Made by a program: the position numbers and the translations under genes. Below, piece after piece: positions 40,492-49,149 of a stretch of DNA of 64,000 nt (positions within the stretch are counted from its first letter, which is position 1; each line of letters begins with the position of its first letter). The notes under the pieces are model-generated. The model saw only the letters and a list, made by a program, of their open reading frames with translations. It did not search any database and was not told the origin of the DNA. This DNA comes from Yeguia hominis (GTDB taxonomy: Bacteria; Bacillota; Clostridia; Oscillospirales; Acutalibacteraceae), in contig NZ_JACRSN010000011.1 of assembly GCF_014384705.1 (NCBI RefSeq), positions 39,878 to 103,877 on the forward strand, read 5' to 3'.

Positions 40492-43056
40492 ATGAAGCTG
40501 CTTGCACTCGACGGAAACAGCATCCTGAACCGTGCCTTTTATGGAATTAAACTGCTCTCTACCAAGGACGGCCAGTTTACAAACGGGATTTATGGATTCC
40601 TCACGATGCTGCAAAAAATCAAAGAAGAGACACAGCCCGATGCAGTGGCGATTGCATTCGATTTGCGCGCACCGACATTTCGGCATAAAGCGTTTGCGGC
40701 CTATAAAGCAAAACGAAAAGGGATGCCGGAGGAATTGGCGCAGCAGATGCCGGTTTTAAAGGAATTGCTCACGCTGCTCGGATATCGACTGGTAGAATGC
40801 GAGGGATTTGAAGCGGACGATATCCTCGGGACGCTTTCCCGCGCCTGTGAAGAAAGCGGCAATTCCTGTGTGATTGCAACGGGCGACCGCGACAGCCTGC
40901 AGCTGGTATCGGATCAGACGACCGTTCGCCTTGTGACAACAAAGTTCGGCGCGTCACAGTCAACTCTCTATACCGCAGAGAAAATTCGGGAGGAATACGG
41001 CGTTTCTCCCCGGCAGTTGATTGACATCAAAGCCATTCAGGGAGATAGCTCCGACAATATTCCCGGCGTGCCGGGGATTGGCCCAAAAGGCGCGGGGGAA
41101 CTGATTCAGCAGTATGGAAGTTTGGAAAACGTTTATGCACATCTGGAGGATGAAACCATGAAACCGGCGCTGGCTAAAAAGCTGCGGGCCGGGGAAGAGA
41201 GTGCGCGCATGAGCCTGTTTTTGGGCACGATTTGCCGGGAAGCGCCGGTCGAATCGGATCCGCAGGCGTATGTAGAGAAAGCACCGGACGCAGAGCGGGC
41301 AAAGGCGCTTCTTGTGCGGCTGGAGATGTTTTCACAGGTTGAAAAACTGCTGCCCGCCGATAAAACGGAACACGCGCAGGATTGTCCGCAGACAAGTCTG
41401 CCGGTGCAGCGGTATGCCGACGGCGCGGCGGTGCTTGCGCGTCTGGCAGATCAGGGAGCCGCCGACTTTTTATCGGTTTTTGAAGAGGGACGCTGTACCC
41501 GGCTGGTGTTCCGGATTGGCGATGAAATTTGCGAGGTGCAGAATGATCCTGCATTTTTCCGGGCGTTTTGCAGACTGCCGATTCGCAAACGCACCTTTGA
41601 CGGAAAGCGTTTGTACCGGGAGGCGATTTTGCAGAATTGTGCACTTTCCGGCGTGTGTATGGACTGTTTGCTGGCGGGATATCTTTTAAATCCTTCCTCT
41701 TCAGACTATCAAATTTCCCGGATGGCGGCCGGATACGGAATTTCGGCGCCTGCGATGGAAGAAGAACTTTTGGGAGAAGCGGCGGTGCTTCCTGCGCTTG
41801 CGGACAAACAGGAAGCAGAAATGGAACAAAACGGGCAGAAAAAGCTGTTTGATGAAATCGAGCTCCCGCTTGCGCGCGTGCTTGCCGAGATGGAAGAAAC
41901 CGGCGTCGCCGTGGATGCAGACGGAATTGCAGCATTTGGCGAAAAAATGCAGGCTGAAATCGAAACGCTTCAGTCCGAAATTTATCAGGAAGTGGGCTAT
42001 GCCTTTAATATCAATTCCCCGAAACAGCTGGGGGAGGCGTTATTTGGAAAGCTCGGCCTGCGTCACGGAAAGAAAACCAAGAGCGGTTATTCTACCAGCG
42101 CCGAGGTGTTGGAGAGCCTGCGGTATGAGCATCCGGCAGTCGAGATGGTGCTCCGGTATCGGACGCTGACCAAGCTGAAATCGACCTATTGCGACGGGCT
42201 GCTGAAAGTCATCGGCGCGGACGGACGGATTCATTCCAGCTTTAACCAGACCGAAACCCGTACCGGCCGGATCAGCTCTACGGAACCAAACTTGCAGAAT
42301 ATCCCGGTGCGGACGGCGCTCGGACGGGAGATGCGCCGCTTTTTCACTGCAAAGCCCGGATGGACACTGGTGGATGCGGACTATTCGCAGATTGAACTGC
42401 GCGTATTGGCGCATGTGGCAAATGATGAGAACATGATTGACGCATTCCGCCGGGAGGATGACATCCATCGCGCAACAGCGGCGCAGGTGTTCCATATGCC
42501 GGAGGCAATGGTGACGCCGGAAATGCGCAGCCGCGCAAAGGCGGTCAATTTCGGAATCGTATATGGCATCGGTGCGTTTTCTCTCTCCAAGGATATCGGC
42601 GTTTCCCGCAAGGAAGCAGAGCAGTATATCCAAAGTTATCTGGAGCATTACTCCGGCGTGAAAGCATATATGGATACCGCAATCCGGGAAGCAAAGGAGC
42701 GCGGATATGCGGAGACCATTTTTGGCCGCCGGCGCTATTTACAGGAGCTTGCTTCGAGCAATTTCAATCTGCGGGCGTTTGGAGAACGGGTTGCGCGAAA
42801 CATGCCGATCCAGGGCGCAGCAGCCGATATCATCAAAATCGCAATGATTCGGGTCTGTGAGCGGCTGGAGCGGGAAAAAATGCGTGCGAAACTGATTTTA
42901 CAGGTACACGATGAACTGATTGTAGAGGCACCGCAGGAGGAAGCAGAACGGGTTGCAGCATTGCTTACAGAAGAAATGGAGCATGCTGCCGATTTGCGGG
43001 TCCCGTTGGTTGCGGAAGCAAAGATCGGGAAAACCTGGTATGATGCCAAGGGATAA
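40492..43056 (+). CDS. polA: DNA polymerase I
   Basis: PolA fills gaps and removes RNA primers. The 854-residue protein has the 5'-nuclease domain (LLALDGNSILNRAFYGI; GFEADDILG; ATGDRDSLQLVS), a middle region equivalent to the 3'-5' proofreading domain, and the polymerase domain with motif A DADYSQIELRVLAHV, motif B RSRAKAVNFGIVYGI and motif C LQVHDELIVEAP. The proofreading DxE acidic pair is missing (FLSVFEEG where DTETD would be), so proofreading is probably inactive, as in Bacillus and many Clostridia. ATG 40492 follows AAAGGAT. ywlE starts 12 bases downstream. Confidence 0.97.
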   Translation: MKLLALDGNSILNRAFYGIKLLSTKDGQFTNGIYGFLTMLQKIKEETQPDAVAIAFDLRAPTFRHKAFAAYKAKRKGMPEELAQQMPVLKELLTLLGYRLVECEGFEADDILGTLSRACEESGNSCVIATGDRDSLQLVSDQTTVRLVTTKFGASQSTLYTAEKIREEYGVSPRQLIDIKAIQGDSSDNIPGVPGIGPKGAGELIQQYGSLENVYAHLEDETMKPALAKKLRAGEESARMSLFLGTICREAPVESDPQAYVEKAPDAERAKALLVRLEMFSQVEKLLPADKTEHAQDCPQTSLPVQRYADGAAVLARLADQGAADFLSVFEEGRCTRLVFRIGDEICEVQNDPAFFRAFCRLPIRKRTFDGKRLYREAILQNCALSGVCMDCLLAGYLLNPSSSDYQISRMAAGYGISAPAMEEELLGEAAVLPALADKQEAEMEQNGQKKLFDEIELPLARVLAEMEETGVAVDADGIAAFGEKMQAEIETLQSEIYQEVGYAFNINSPKQLGEALFGKLGLRHGKKTKSGYSTSAEVLESLRYEHPAVEMVLRYRTLTKLKSTYCDGLLKVIGADGRIHSSFNQTETRTGRISSTEPNLQNIPVRTALGREMRRFFTAKPGWTLVDADYSQIELRVLAHVANDENMIDAFRREDDIHRATAAQVFHMPEAMVTPEMRSRAKAVNFGIVYGIGAFSLSKDIGVSRKEAEQYIQSYLEHYSGVKAYMDTAIREAKERGYAETIFGRRRYLQELASSNFNLRAFGERVARNMPIQGAAADIIKIAMIRVCERLEREKMRAKLILQVHDELIVEAPQEEAERVAALLTEEMEHAADLRVPLVAEAKIGKTWYDAKG

Positions 43057-43068
43057 GGGGGAGTTTAT

Positions 43069-43512
43069 GTGAGAATTTTATTTGTCTGCACCGGCAATAC
43101 CTGCCGGAGTCCCATGGCGGAAGGACTCTTCCGGAAGGCGACGGAAGAAGCGGGCGTTACGGAGCGTTATCCCTGCTCGAGTGCGGGGTTTTGCGCGGAA
43201 ACGGGTGCCCCGGCCAGTGAAAATGCAGTGCTTGCCTGTAAAGAACTTGGGATCGATCTCTCCGCACATCGGGCGCGGAGACTTGCGCCGGAAGATTTTA
43301 CGCCGGACACCGTTTTTGCAGTGATGGGACAAGCGCCCGTCGGGATTCTGAAGGCTGCAGGCGTTCCGGGAAACCGGATTTATGTGCTGGGAGACCCGAT
43401 CGCAGATCCCTACGGGGGTTCTTTGGAAACATATCGTATCTGCCGGGATCAGCTTTCTGCAGGCATAAAGCGGCTGCTAACCGATTTGGAGGCGCTGCAT
43501 GCAGGATCGTGA
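43069..43512 (+). CDS. ywlE: Protein arginine phosphatase (YwlE type)
   Basis: This 147-residue low-molecular-weight phosphatase has the catalytic loop CTGNTCRS (C7, R13) and a DP pair near the end (LGDPIADPYGGS). Thr at position 11 in the loop is the residue that makes YwlE act on phosphoarginine, whereas tyrosine phosphatases have Ile there, so I call it an arginine phosphatase. It would reverse McsB marking of proteins for the ClpCP protease. The start is GTG with GGGGGAG upstream. The stop overlaps rimI by 14 bases. mcsB is not in the window. Confidence 0.88.
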   Translation: MRILFVCTGNTCRSPMAEGLFRKATEEAGVTERYPCSSAGFCAETGAPASENAVLACKELGIDLSAHRARRLAPEDFTPDTVFAVMGQAPVGILKAAGVPGNRIYVLGDPIADPYGGSLETYRICRDQLSAGIKRLLTDLEALHAGS

Positions 43513-43999
43513 GGACTGGTTTGCCCCGCTTGCAGAACAAGATCTGGGTGCTGCGGCGGAAATCGAGCGGCTGAGCTTTTCAAGCCCGTGGAGCCGGACG
43601 TCGCTTGCAGAGGCGATTGCACAACCGAATTTGTGTTACTTTGTGGGCGCGCACAGGAAAGACGGCATTTTGGTAGGATGCGCCGGTATGCATATCATTT
43701 GCGGGGAATGCTACATCGATACCGTGGCGGTTCATCCGGACTGGCGCGGGAATGGAATCGGGCGTGGGCTGTTAGGTGCGCTGATCCGGTATGCCAAAGC
43801 GCAAAATGCGGACTTTCTGACTTTGGAAGTGCGTCTGAGCAATGAAATTGCTAAGCGGCTTTACCAGGCAATGGGGTTTGAAAAGGCGGGCGTGCGCCGC
43901 GATTTTTATGAGAACCCGAAAGAAGATGCGGTGATCTATACGCGCTTCCTGACAGCGGAAGAAAAAGGAGAAACAGAACATGAAAATATTGGGAATTGA
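43499..43999 (+). CDS. rimI: Ribosomal-protein alanine N-acetyltransferase (RimI)
   Basis: This 166-residue GNAT acetyltransferase should acetylate the N-terminal residue of ribosomal protein S18. The family core is clear: IERLSFSSPWSRTSLAEAI (motif typical of RimI), the acetyl-CoA loop VHPDWRGNGIGRGLLGALI, and FLTLEVRLSNEIAKRLYQAMGFEKAGVRRDFY. Two overlaps (14 bases with ywlE and 20 with tsaD) show tight translational coupling. In other Firmicutes rimI lies with tsaB and tsaD; tsaB and tsaE are not seen nearby in this window. Confidence 0.93.
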   Translation: MQDREDWFAPLAEQDLGAAAEIERLSFSSPWSRTSLAEAIAQPNLCYFVGAHRKDGILVGCAGMHIICGECYIDTVAVHPDWRGNGIGRGLLGALIRYAKAQNADFLTLEVRLSNEIAKRLYQAMGFEKAGVRRDFYENPKEDAVIYTRFLTAEEKGETEHENIGN

Positions 44000-44999
44000 G
44001 TCCTCGTGTGATGAGACAGCAGCGGCAATTGTTGAGGATGGACGGCGTCTGCTCTCTTCTGCGGTGTTTTCTCAAATTCAGCAGCACCAGCCGTTCGGCG
44101 GTGTTGTACCGGAGATTGCATCGCGCAGCCATTGTGAGTCGGTGATTCCGGTGACCAAAAAGGCGCTTGCCGATGCGGGTCTGTCTCTTTCGGAGGTGGA
44201 TGCCATTGCGGTGACCTGTGCGCCCGGATTGATCGGCGCGCTGCTGGTCGGCGTGAATTTCGCAAAAGGACTGGCGCTGTCTTCGGGACTTCCGCTGGTT
44301 CCGGTTCATCATACGCGCGGACATGTTGCCTCCAACTATCTGTCGAACCCGGATCTGGAACCGCCGTTTTTATGTCTGGTTGTTTCGGGCGGCCATACGG
44401 ATTTGCTTTCGGTGGAGGACTATACCCGGTTTACGGTGCTTGGAAGCACGCGTGATGATGCAGCCGGCGAAACCTTTGACAAAGCGGCGCGTGCGATGGG
44501 GATTCCTTATCCGGGCGGTGTGCAGCTTGATGAGATTGCGGAGACCGGAAATCCGAATGCGTACCCGCTGCCGCGGCCGCATGTAGACGGCGCGCCGTTG
44601 GATTTTAGTTTTTCAGGACTCAAAACAGCGGTCATCAATCGTATTCATAATGCAGAACAAAAAGGGGAAACTGTTTTGGTGCCGGATATGGCGGCGTCGC
44701 TGCGTCATGCAGTGGTGGAATCTCTGATTGGGAATCTGATTGCCGCAGCAGAGCAGACCGGAAGTCAGAAACTTGTGCTTGCAGGCGGCGTCTCAGCGAA
44801 CCGGCTTTTGCGGCGCCGGGCGGAGGAAGTATGCCGTGCGCGCGGATGGAAACTTTACATGCCGGAACGCGCCTTCTGCGGGGACAACGGAGCGATGATT
44901 GCGTCGCAGGGATATTATGAGTTTCTGGCCGGACATACAGCCGGTATGGAATTGAATGCAAGCGCCAATGCGGATCTTGCAGAACCGGGATGTTTTTAA
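43980..44999 (+). CDS. tsaD: tRNA N6-adenosine threonylcarbamoyltransferase
   Basis: TsaD transfers the threonylcarbamoyl group onto A37 of tRNAs that read ANN codons. The 339-residue ASKHA protein begins ILGIESSCDETAAAIV, and has metal ligands H111 and H115 in VHHTRGH and the PGLIGALLVGVNFAKG and KAARAMGIPYPGG segments, with DNGAMIASQGYYEF at the end. It overlaps rimI by 20 bases. The partners TsaB and TsaE are absent from the window, so the operon differs from the common tsaE-tsaB-rimI-tsaD layout. Confidence 0.96.
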   Translation: MKILGIESSCDETAAAIVEDGRRLLSSAVFSQIQQHQPFGGVVPEIASRSHCESVIPVTKKALADAGLSLSEVDAIAVTCAPGLIGALLVGVNFAKGLALSSGLPLVPVHHTRGHVASNYLSNPDLEPPFLCLVVSGGHTDLLSVEDYTRFTVLGSTRDDAAGETFDKAARAMGIPYPGGVQLDEIAETGNPNAYPLPRPHVDGAPLDFSFSGLKTAVINRIHNAEQKGETVLVPDMAASLRHAVVESLIGNLIAAAEQTGSQKLVLAGGVSANRLLRRRAEEVCRARGWKLYMPERAFCGDNGAMIASQGYYEFLAGHTAGMELNASANADLAEPGCF

Positions 45000-45043
45000 A
45001 CGCCGGAGAACGCCGGATAGGAAATGATTTGTAGAAATTATGG

Positions 45044-45072
45044 TTGATTTTGGGCGGGAAATCCGGTATAAT
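45044..45072 (+). promoter_or_regulatory. SigA-type promoter of pckG
   Basis: TTGATT (45044-45049) and TATAAT (45067-45072) are 17 bases apart, about 60 bases before the ATG. Confidence 0.75.
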
Positions 45073-45132
45073 AAAAGTGTATAACGTTCATTTTATTATT
45101 ATTCAGCATTTTTGTGCCGAAAGGAGAAGAAC

Positions 45133-46899
45133 ATGACGAATAACCAATCAGTAATCGCTTGGCTTGAAGAAATGAAGGCGCTTGTCAACCCGGATCAGGT
45201 TGTCTGGATTGACGGTTCCGAAGAGCAACTCGAAGCGCTGCGCGCAGAAGCCTGCCAGTCCGGAGAGATGATTAAACTCAACCAGGAAAAACTTCCGGGT
45301 TGCTATCTGCACCGTACGGCGGTCAACGACGTTGCACGTGTAGAGGATCGCACATTCATCTGCTCCCGCAAAGAGGAGAACGCAGGTCCGACAAACCACT
45401 GGAAAGATCCGCAGGAAGCATACAAAATGCTGTATGACATTGCACGCGGAAGCTACCATGGCCGGACAATGTATGTGATTCCGTATTCTATGGGACCGGT
45501 CGGTTCTTCCCTTTCCGAAATCGGAATTGAGGTTACGGACTCCATCTATGTCGTTCTGAACATGGCGATTATGACCCGTGTGGGCGCAAACGTTCTCGAA
45601 GTGCTGGGCGACAGCGATCATTGGGTACGCGGTCTGCACTGCAAATGCGATATCGATGCGGAAAAGCGTTATATCTGCCATTTCCCCGAGGACAACACGA
45701 TTATTTCCGTAAACTCCGGTTACGGCGGAAACGTTCTGCTCGGCAAAAAGTGCTTTGCACTGCGCATTGCTTCCTATCTCGGCTGGAAAAACGGCTGGCT
45801 GGCAGAGCATATGCTGATTCTCGGTATTGAAGCGCCGAATGGCGAAATCACCTATGTTTCCGCAGCGTTCCCGTCTGCTTGCGGCAAAACCAACCTCGCA
45901 ATGATGATTCCGCCGGAGGGCTACAAAGCCAAGGGATACAAAGTTTGGACAGTCGGCGACGATATCGCCTGGATGCGGATCGGCGAGGACGGACGTCTCT
46001 ACGCGATCAATCCGGAAAACGGCTTCTTCGGTGTTGCACCGGGAACCAACCAGAAATCCAACCCGAATGCGCTGGCTTCTACACGCCAGGGCACGATCTT
46101 TACCAACGTTGTGCATAACCTCGACGATAATACCGTCTGGTGGGAAGGCCTCGACAAGAATCCGCCGGAGAATGCGGTTGACTGGAAGGGCAACCCCTGG
46201 AACGGCAAGACTTCTACAGAGAAGGGTGCGCATCCCAACAGCCGCTTTACCGCGCCGGCAAAGAACTGCCCGTGCATCAGCGACGAGTTCGACAAGGGAA
46301 CCGGTGTGCCGATTTCTGCGTTCATTTTCGGCGGCCGCCGTGCGCAGACCACTCCGCTGGTATATCAGTCCCGTGACTGGAACCACGGTGTGTTCGTAGG
46401 TTCGATCATGGCTTCCGAGACGACAGCTGCAGCTACCGGTGCAGTCGGCGTGGTTCGCCGTGATCCGATGGCAATGCTTCCGTTCTGCGGATACCATATG
46501 GGTGACTACTTCCAGCACTGGATCGACATGGGCGAAAAGCTCGGCGATAAGGCTCCGAAGATCTTCAATGTCAACTGGTTCCGTCTGGACGAAGAAGGCC
46601 ACTTCATCTGGCCGGGATTTGGCGATAACCTCCGCGTCCTCGAATGGATCGTTGATCGCTGCAAGGGCGAAGCGGATGCTGTTGAGACAGCAATCGGATA
46701 TGTCCCGAAGGCAGAAGATATCAATATCGAAGGTCTTGACCTCGACCGCGAGACGCTCAAGTCCATTCTGGAAGTCAAGAACGGCCAGTGGGCAAAAGAA
46801 GCCGACGGCATCGAAGAGTTCTACAAGAAATTTGGCGACAAGCTTCCGAAGGAACTTCGCGAACAGCTCGAACTGCTCAAGAAGAACGTGCAGGCATAA
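45133..46899 (+). CDS. pckG: Phosphoenolpyruvate carboxykinase (GTP)
   Basis: This 588-residue enzyme interconverts oxaloacetate and PEP with GTP/GDP (or related nucleotides). GTP-type hallmarks: the kinase loop AFPSACGKTNLAMM with the reactive cysteine C250, the SMGPVGS substrate loop near residue 125, FGGRRAQTTPLVYQSRDWNHGVF with the catalytic arginine region, and FNVNWFRLDEEGHFIWPGF, which binds guanine. In anaerobes it can run toward oxaloacetate. ATG 45133 has AAAGGAG upstream. It is monocistronic, with its own promoter and a strong terminator. The codon use (AAC, CTC, GGC rich) resembles that of gap, a sign of high expression. Confidence 0.97.
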   Translation: MTNNQSVIAWLEEMKALVNPDQVVWIDGSEEQLEALRAEACQSGEMIKLNQEKLPGCYLHRTAVNDVARVEDRTFICSRKEENAGPTNHWKDPQEAYKMLYDIARGSYHGRTMYVIPYSMGPVGSSLSEIGIEVTDSIYVVLNMAIMTRVGANVLEVLGDSDHWVRGLHCKCDIDAEKRYICHFPEDNTIISVNSGYGGNVLLGKKCFALRIASYLGWKNGWLAEHMLILGIEAPNGEITYVSAAFPSACGKTNLAMMIPPEGYKAKGYKVWTVGDDIAWMRIGEDGRLYAINPENGFFGVAPGTNQKSNPNALASTRQGTIFTNVVHNLDDNTVWWEGLDKNPPENAVDWKGNPWNGKTSTEKGAHPNSRFTAPAKNCPCISDEFDKGTGVPISAFIFGGRRAQTTPLVYQSRDWNHGVFVGSIMASETTAAATGAVGVVRRDPMAMLPFCGYHMGDYFQHWIDMGEKLGDKAPKIFNVNWFRLDEEGHFIWPGFGDNLRVLEWIVDRCKGEADAVETAIGYVPKAEDINIEGLDLDRETLKSILEVKNGQWAKEADGIEEFYKKFGDKLPKELREQLELLKKNVQA

Positions 46900-46916
46900 A
46901 CGCCAATATGAATTTC

Positions 46917-46952
46917 AAACAGGCAGGGAAAAATTTCCCTGCCTGTTTTTTT
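46917..46952 (+). terminator. Intrinsic terminator of pckG
   Basis: AAACAGGCAGGGAAA pairs with TTTCCCTGCCTGTTT (15 bp) with a 2-base loop and a run of seven T. It begins 18 bases past the stop. Confidence 0.92.
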
Positions 46953-47531
46953 GTGTGGAAAAAGGATGTTGGGTGGCGCTGATTGGATAGATAAAGCGCA
47001 AAGTGTGCGATGACGTTTTAACGAAGTGTAAGCTGCTTTGTCTTTTATAGGATCCTGCCGCTCCATTGTATTCTGCTTTAAAGTCGTCTGGAAAAGCGAA
47101 ATGCGGCGAACTGCTCCTGCGGTGGCATTTGCGCAAGCATGGGATTCAGAGGCGGATATTTCAAAATTTTGTAAGACCTTTGTAAGAATTGATACGTTTC
47201 TGGAATATATTTGAAAAAACCGAAAGAAAATGAAATGTATGAATATTCATAAAACGAATCTTTTTTGCTGCAAATTTTCAATAAATCGAGATATTTCAAG
47301 AACGATATTTGACAAAAAATGAAATATTCAGAATATATATTCATTTTCAGCAAAATTTATTTCGGTTACAAACTTGTAATTTTTGAAATTACAGCATTTT
47401 GCACACATGAAAAGGAAAATAAAAACAGTTATGTAAATTCAAAAATAGGATTTTGGAACTGAATTTTGCTATATTAGAATTAAAAAAATACATAATTAAG
47501 CATAATGCACAAAACCGATGGCGAAAATAAT
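46953..47531. other. AT-rich gene-free stretch with short palindromes
   Basis: About 580 bases hold no supportable gene. The right two-thirds are far more A/T-rich than the rest of the window. It contains the perfect palindromes ATGAATATTCAT (47239-47250) and GAATATATATTC (47331-47342) and an 8-bp hairpin TGTAATTT/AAATTACA near 47375-47393. A TTGACA lies at 47309-47314 without a good -10 at 17 bases. Confidence 0.5.
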
Positions 47532-47560
47532 TTGACAATCGTAAAGAAATCCGATATACT
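47532..47560 (+). promoter_or_regulatory. Strong SigA-type promoter of the G5/3D protein gene
   Basis: TTGACA (47532-47537) and TATACT (47555-47560) with a 17-base spacer, near consensus. Transcription would start about 125 bases before the ATG, giving a long structured leader. Confidence 0.85.
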
Positions 47561-47570
47561 AGCATCTGTA

Positions 47571-47676
47571 ATTCGTTCCAGGGGCTTGCCATATTGCGGT
47601 GAGCGTATTTCGCAGAAGACTGCGAAACGACAGTCAAGGATTTACGGACTCAATTTTATAATTGAGAGGAACGGAT
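47571..47676 (+). ncRNA. Candidate structured 5' leader (cis-regulatory RNA)
   Basis: The leader folds with a long-range 9-bp closing stem (47571-47579 with 47668-47676, one G-T), a perfect 8-bp hairpin (47608-47615 with 47620-47627) and a perfect 7-bp hairpin (47649-47655 with 47660-47666). A rival 5-bp stem GACTG/CAGTC (47618-47622 with 47631-47635) would exclude the 8-bp one, as in switching RNAs. Genes with G5/3D domains are often controlled by the ydaO c-di-AMP riboswitch; I cannot match that core here, so the class is unknown. Confidence 0.45.
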
Positions 47677-47692
47677 CGCAGGAGGACTTTTT

Positions 47693-49102
47693 ATGGTTAA
47701 GAAAGAAACAAAGATGAGGTTGACCGCAGCGGTCAAACGCATGATTGCAATTGCAGTCATGATGATGATCTGCATCGCCTCGGTTGTTTCCGTTATGGCT
47801 GCCATGATAGACGTGACCGTGATAGACGGCGAAGAAAGCATAACGTTTGAAACAGCAGGCCTGAACCAGGAGAAAATCCTGGAAAAGGCGGAGACGTATG
47901 GGATTGCACCTTTAGAAGGGTACGATACTGCAGTTCTGTCAGAGGAAACCCGTGTGCTTACGATTTATCGGGAAACCGAAGCAACGGTAATGGATGACGG
48001 CGCGTTATACCGGCTTCCGGTACAGACGTATCAGATGAGTGCTGCATCGATTGCACAGACTGCTGTGCACGACTGCGGAATGCCGCCGCTGATGGCAGAT
48101 GACGCCGTATCCTACGACGCTGCCGCCAATAAGGTGGTCATTCGCAGAGCGTTCTTTGTCACGTTGCAGACAGAAGACGGCGAGAAGCAATGCATTGCGC
48201 ATACAGGAGATACGGTTTCGGATTTTCTTGCTGAAGAAAATCTGGTTCCGGACGAAAAAGTCCTGTTGGAGCCGTCGGCAGATACGAAGCTGCGTTCTGG
48301 CATGACGATCCGGTTTTTGCCGCAGTTCGAAGTGAAAATTACCGCGGACGGAACGACAGAGAAGCAGATCGTTCCGGCAGGCACGGTGGAAGATGCTTTG
48401 AAGGCGGCCGGAATCACGCTTGGCGAAGAGGACGAATTGAACGTCTCGCTGGATGAGGCAGTCTATGACGGAATGTCCATCGAGGTCGGCCGTGTGACGT
48501 ATCGCGAAAAGACCGAAGAAAAAAAGATTTCTTACGAGATTGTTGAAAAAGAAAGCGAAGATCTTTATCTTGGAGAAACCGCTGTTGAAACAGCGGGAGA
48601 AGCCGGAGTCCGTACCATCGTAAAGAAAGAAAAGCTTTTGGACGGAAAGGTCATTGAGAGTGAGGAGCTCAGCAACGAGGTTACAAAGGAACCGGTTGAT
48701 GAGGTGGTGCTCGTTGGTACAAAAGAACCGGAAACGGTTTCTTCCAGCAGCTCTGCGGAAGCAAGCACGAGCGGTTCCACGCTAGTGGATCACAATGGGA
48801 ATACGATCTCCTACAGCGCGGTGCTGACAGGAAGCTGTTCGGCTTATACCGGCGGTGGTACAACCGCTTCCGGATTGCCGGCAGCCGTCGGCAATGTGGC
48901 GGTCAATCCCAATGTCATTCCGTATGGGACGCGGCTGTATATCTGTTCTCCGGACGGCAGCTTCGTCTATGGGTATGCAGTTGCTGCAGATACCGGCGGA
49001 GCGTTCCTGTATGGCGATTATCTGGCGGATCTCTATTATGACACGCTGAGTGATTGCTACTCGTTTGGAATTCGTACGATGAATGTTTATATCCTTGACT
49101 AA
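47693..49102 (+). CDS. Secreted or membrane-anchored G5/3D-domain protein (YabE/Rpf-like)
   Basis: This 469-residue envelope protein has an N-terminal membrane segment (about 15-37), then ubiquitin-like DUF348 repeats (around 38-100, 155-205 and 210-260), a G5 domain near 265-350 (YREKTEEKKISYEIVEKESED; GVRTIVKKEKLLDGKVIESE), a Ser-rich linker, and a C-terminal 3D domain with the AADTGGAF and DLYYDT aspartates of the active site. The 3D domain is the double-psi-barrel lytic transglycosylase fold, so it probably cuts peptidoglycan, for example during growth or germination. GGAGG precedes the ATG. A strong promoter and structured leader precede it. Confidence 0.9.
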   Translation: MVKKETKMRLTAAVKRMIAIAVMMMICIASVVSVMAAMIDVTVIDGEESITFETAGLNQEKILEKAETYGIAPLEGYDTAVLSEETRVLTIYRETEATVMDDGALYRLPVQTYQMSAASIAQTAVHDCGMPPLMADDAVSYDAAANKVVIRRAFFVTLQTEDGEKQCIAHTGDTVSDFLAEENLVPDEKVLLEPSADTKLRSGMTIRFLPQFEVKITADGTTEKQIVPAGTVEDALKAAGITLGEEDELNVSLDEAVYDGMSIEVGRVTYREKTEEKKISYEIVEKESEDLYLGETAVETAGEAGVRTIVKKEKLLDGKVIESEELSNEVTKEPVDEVVLVGTKEPETVSSSSSAEASTSGSTLVDHNGNTISYSAVLTGSCSAYTGGGTTASGLPAAVGNVAVNPNVIPYGTRLYICSPDGSFVYGYAVAADTGGAFLYGDYLADLYYDTLSDCYSFGIRTMNVYILD

Positions 49103-49117
49103 TAAAGCTTCAAAAGA

Positions 49118-49149
49118 GCCTCTGTTTCAAAAACAGAGGCCCTTTTTTG
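49118..49149 (+). terminator. Intrinsic terminator of the G5/3D protein gene
   Basis: GCCTCTGTTT pairs with AAACAGAGGC (10 bp, CAA loop), followed by CCTTTTTTGA. It begins 15 bases after the stop. Confidence 0.88.

Noticed and set aside
45148..46602. A 484-codon open frame on the minus strand opposite pckG
   Set aside because: It is a mirror of a highly biased coding gene. It has Cys/His/Arg-rich composition, no ribosome binding site, and no protein family resemblance.
47571..47676. A ydaO (c-di-AMP) riboswitch call for the leader of the 3D gene
   Set aside because: Only loose resemblance (GGGG..GCCA, GGTGA, CGACAG) was seen and the conserved core did not fit in order. I keep it as an unclassified structured leader.
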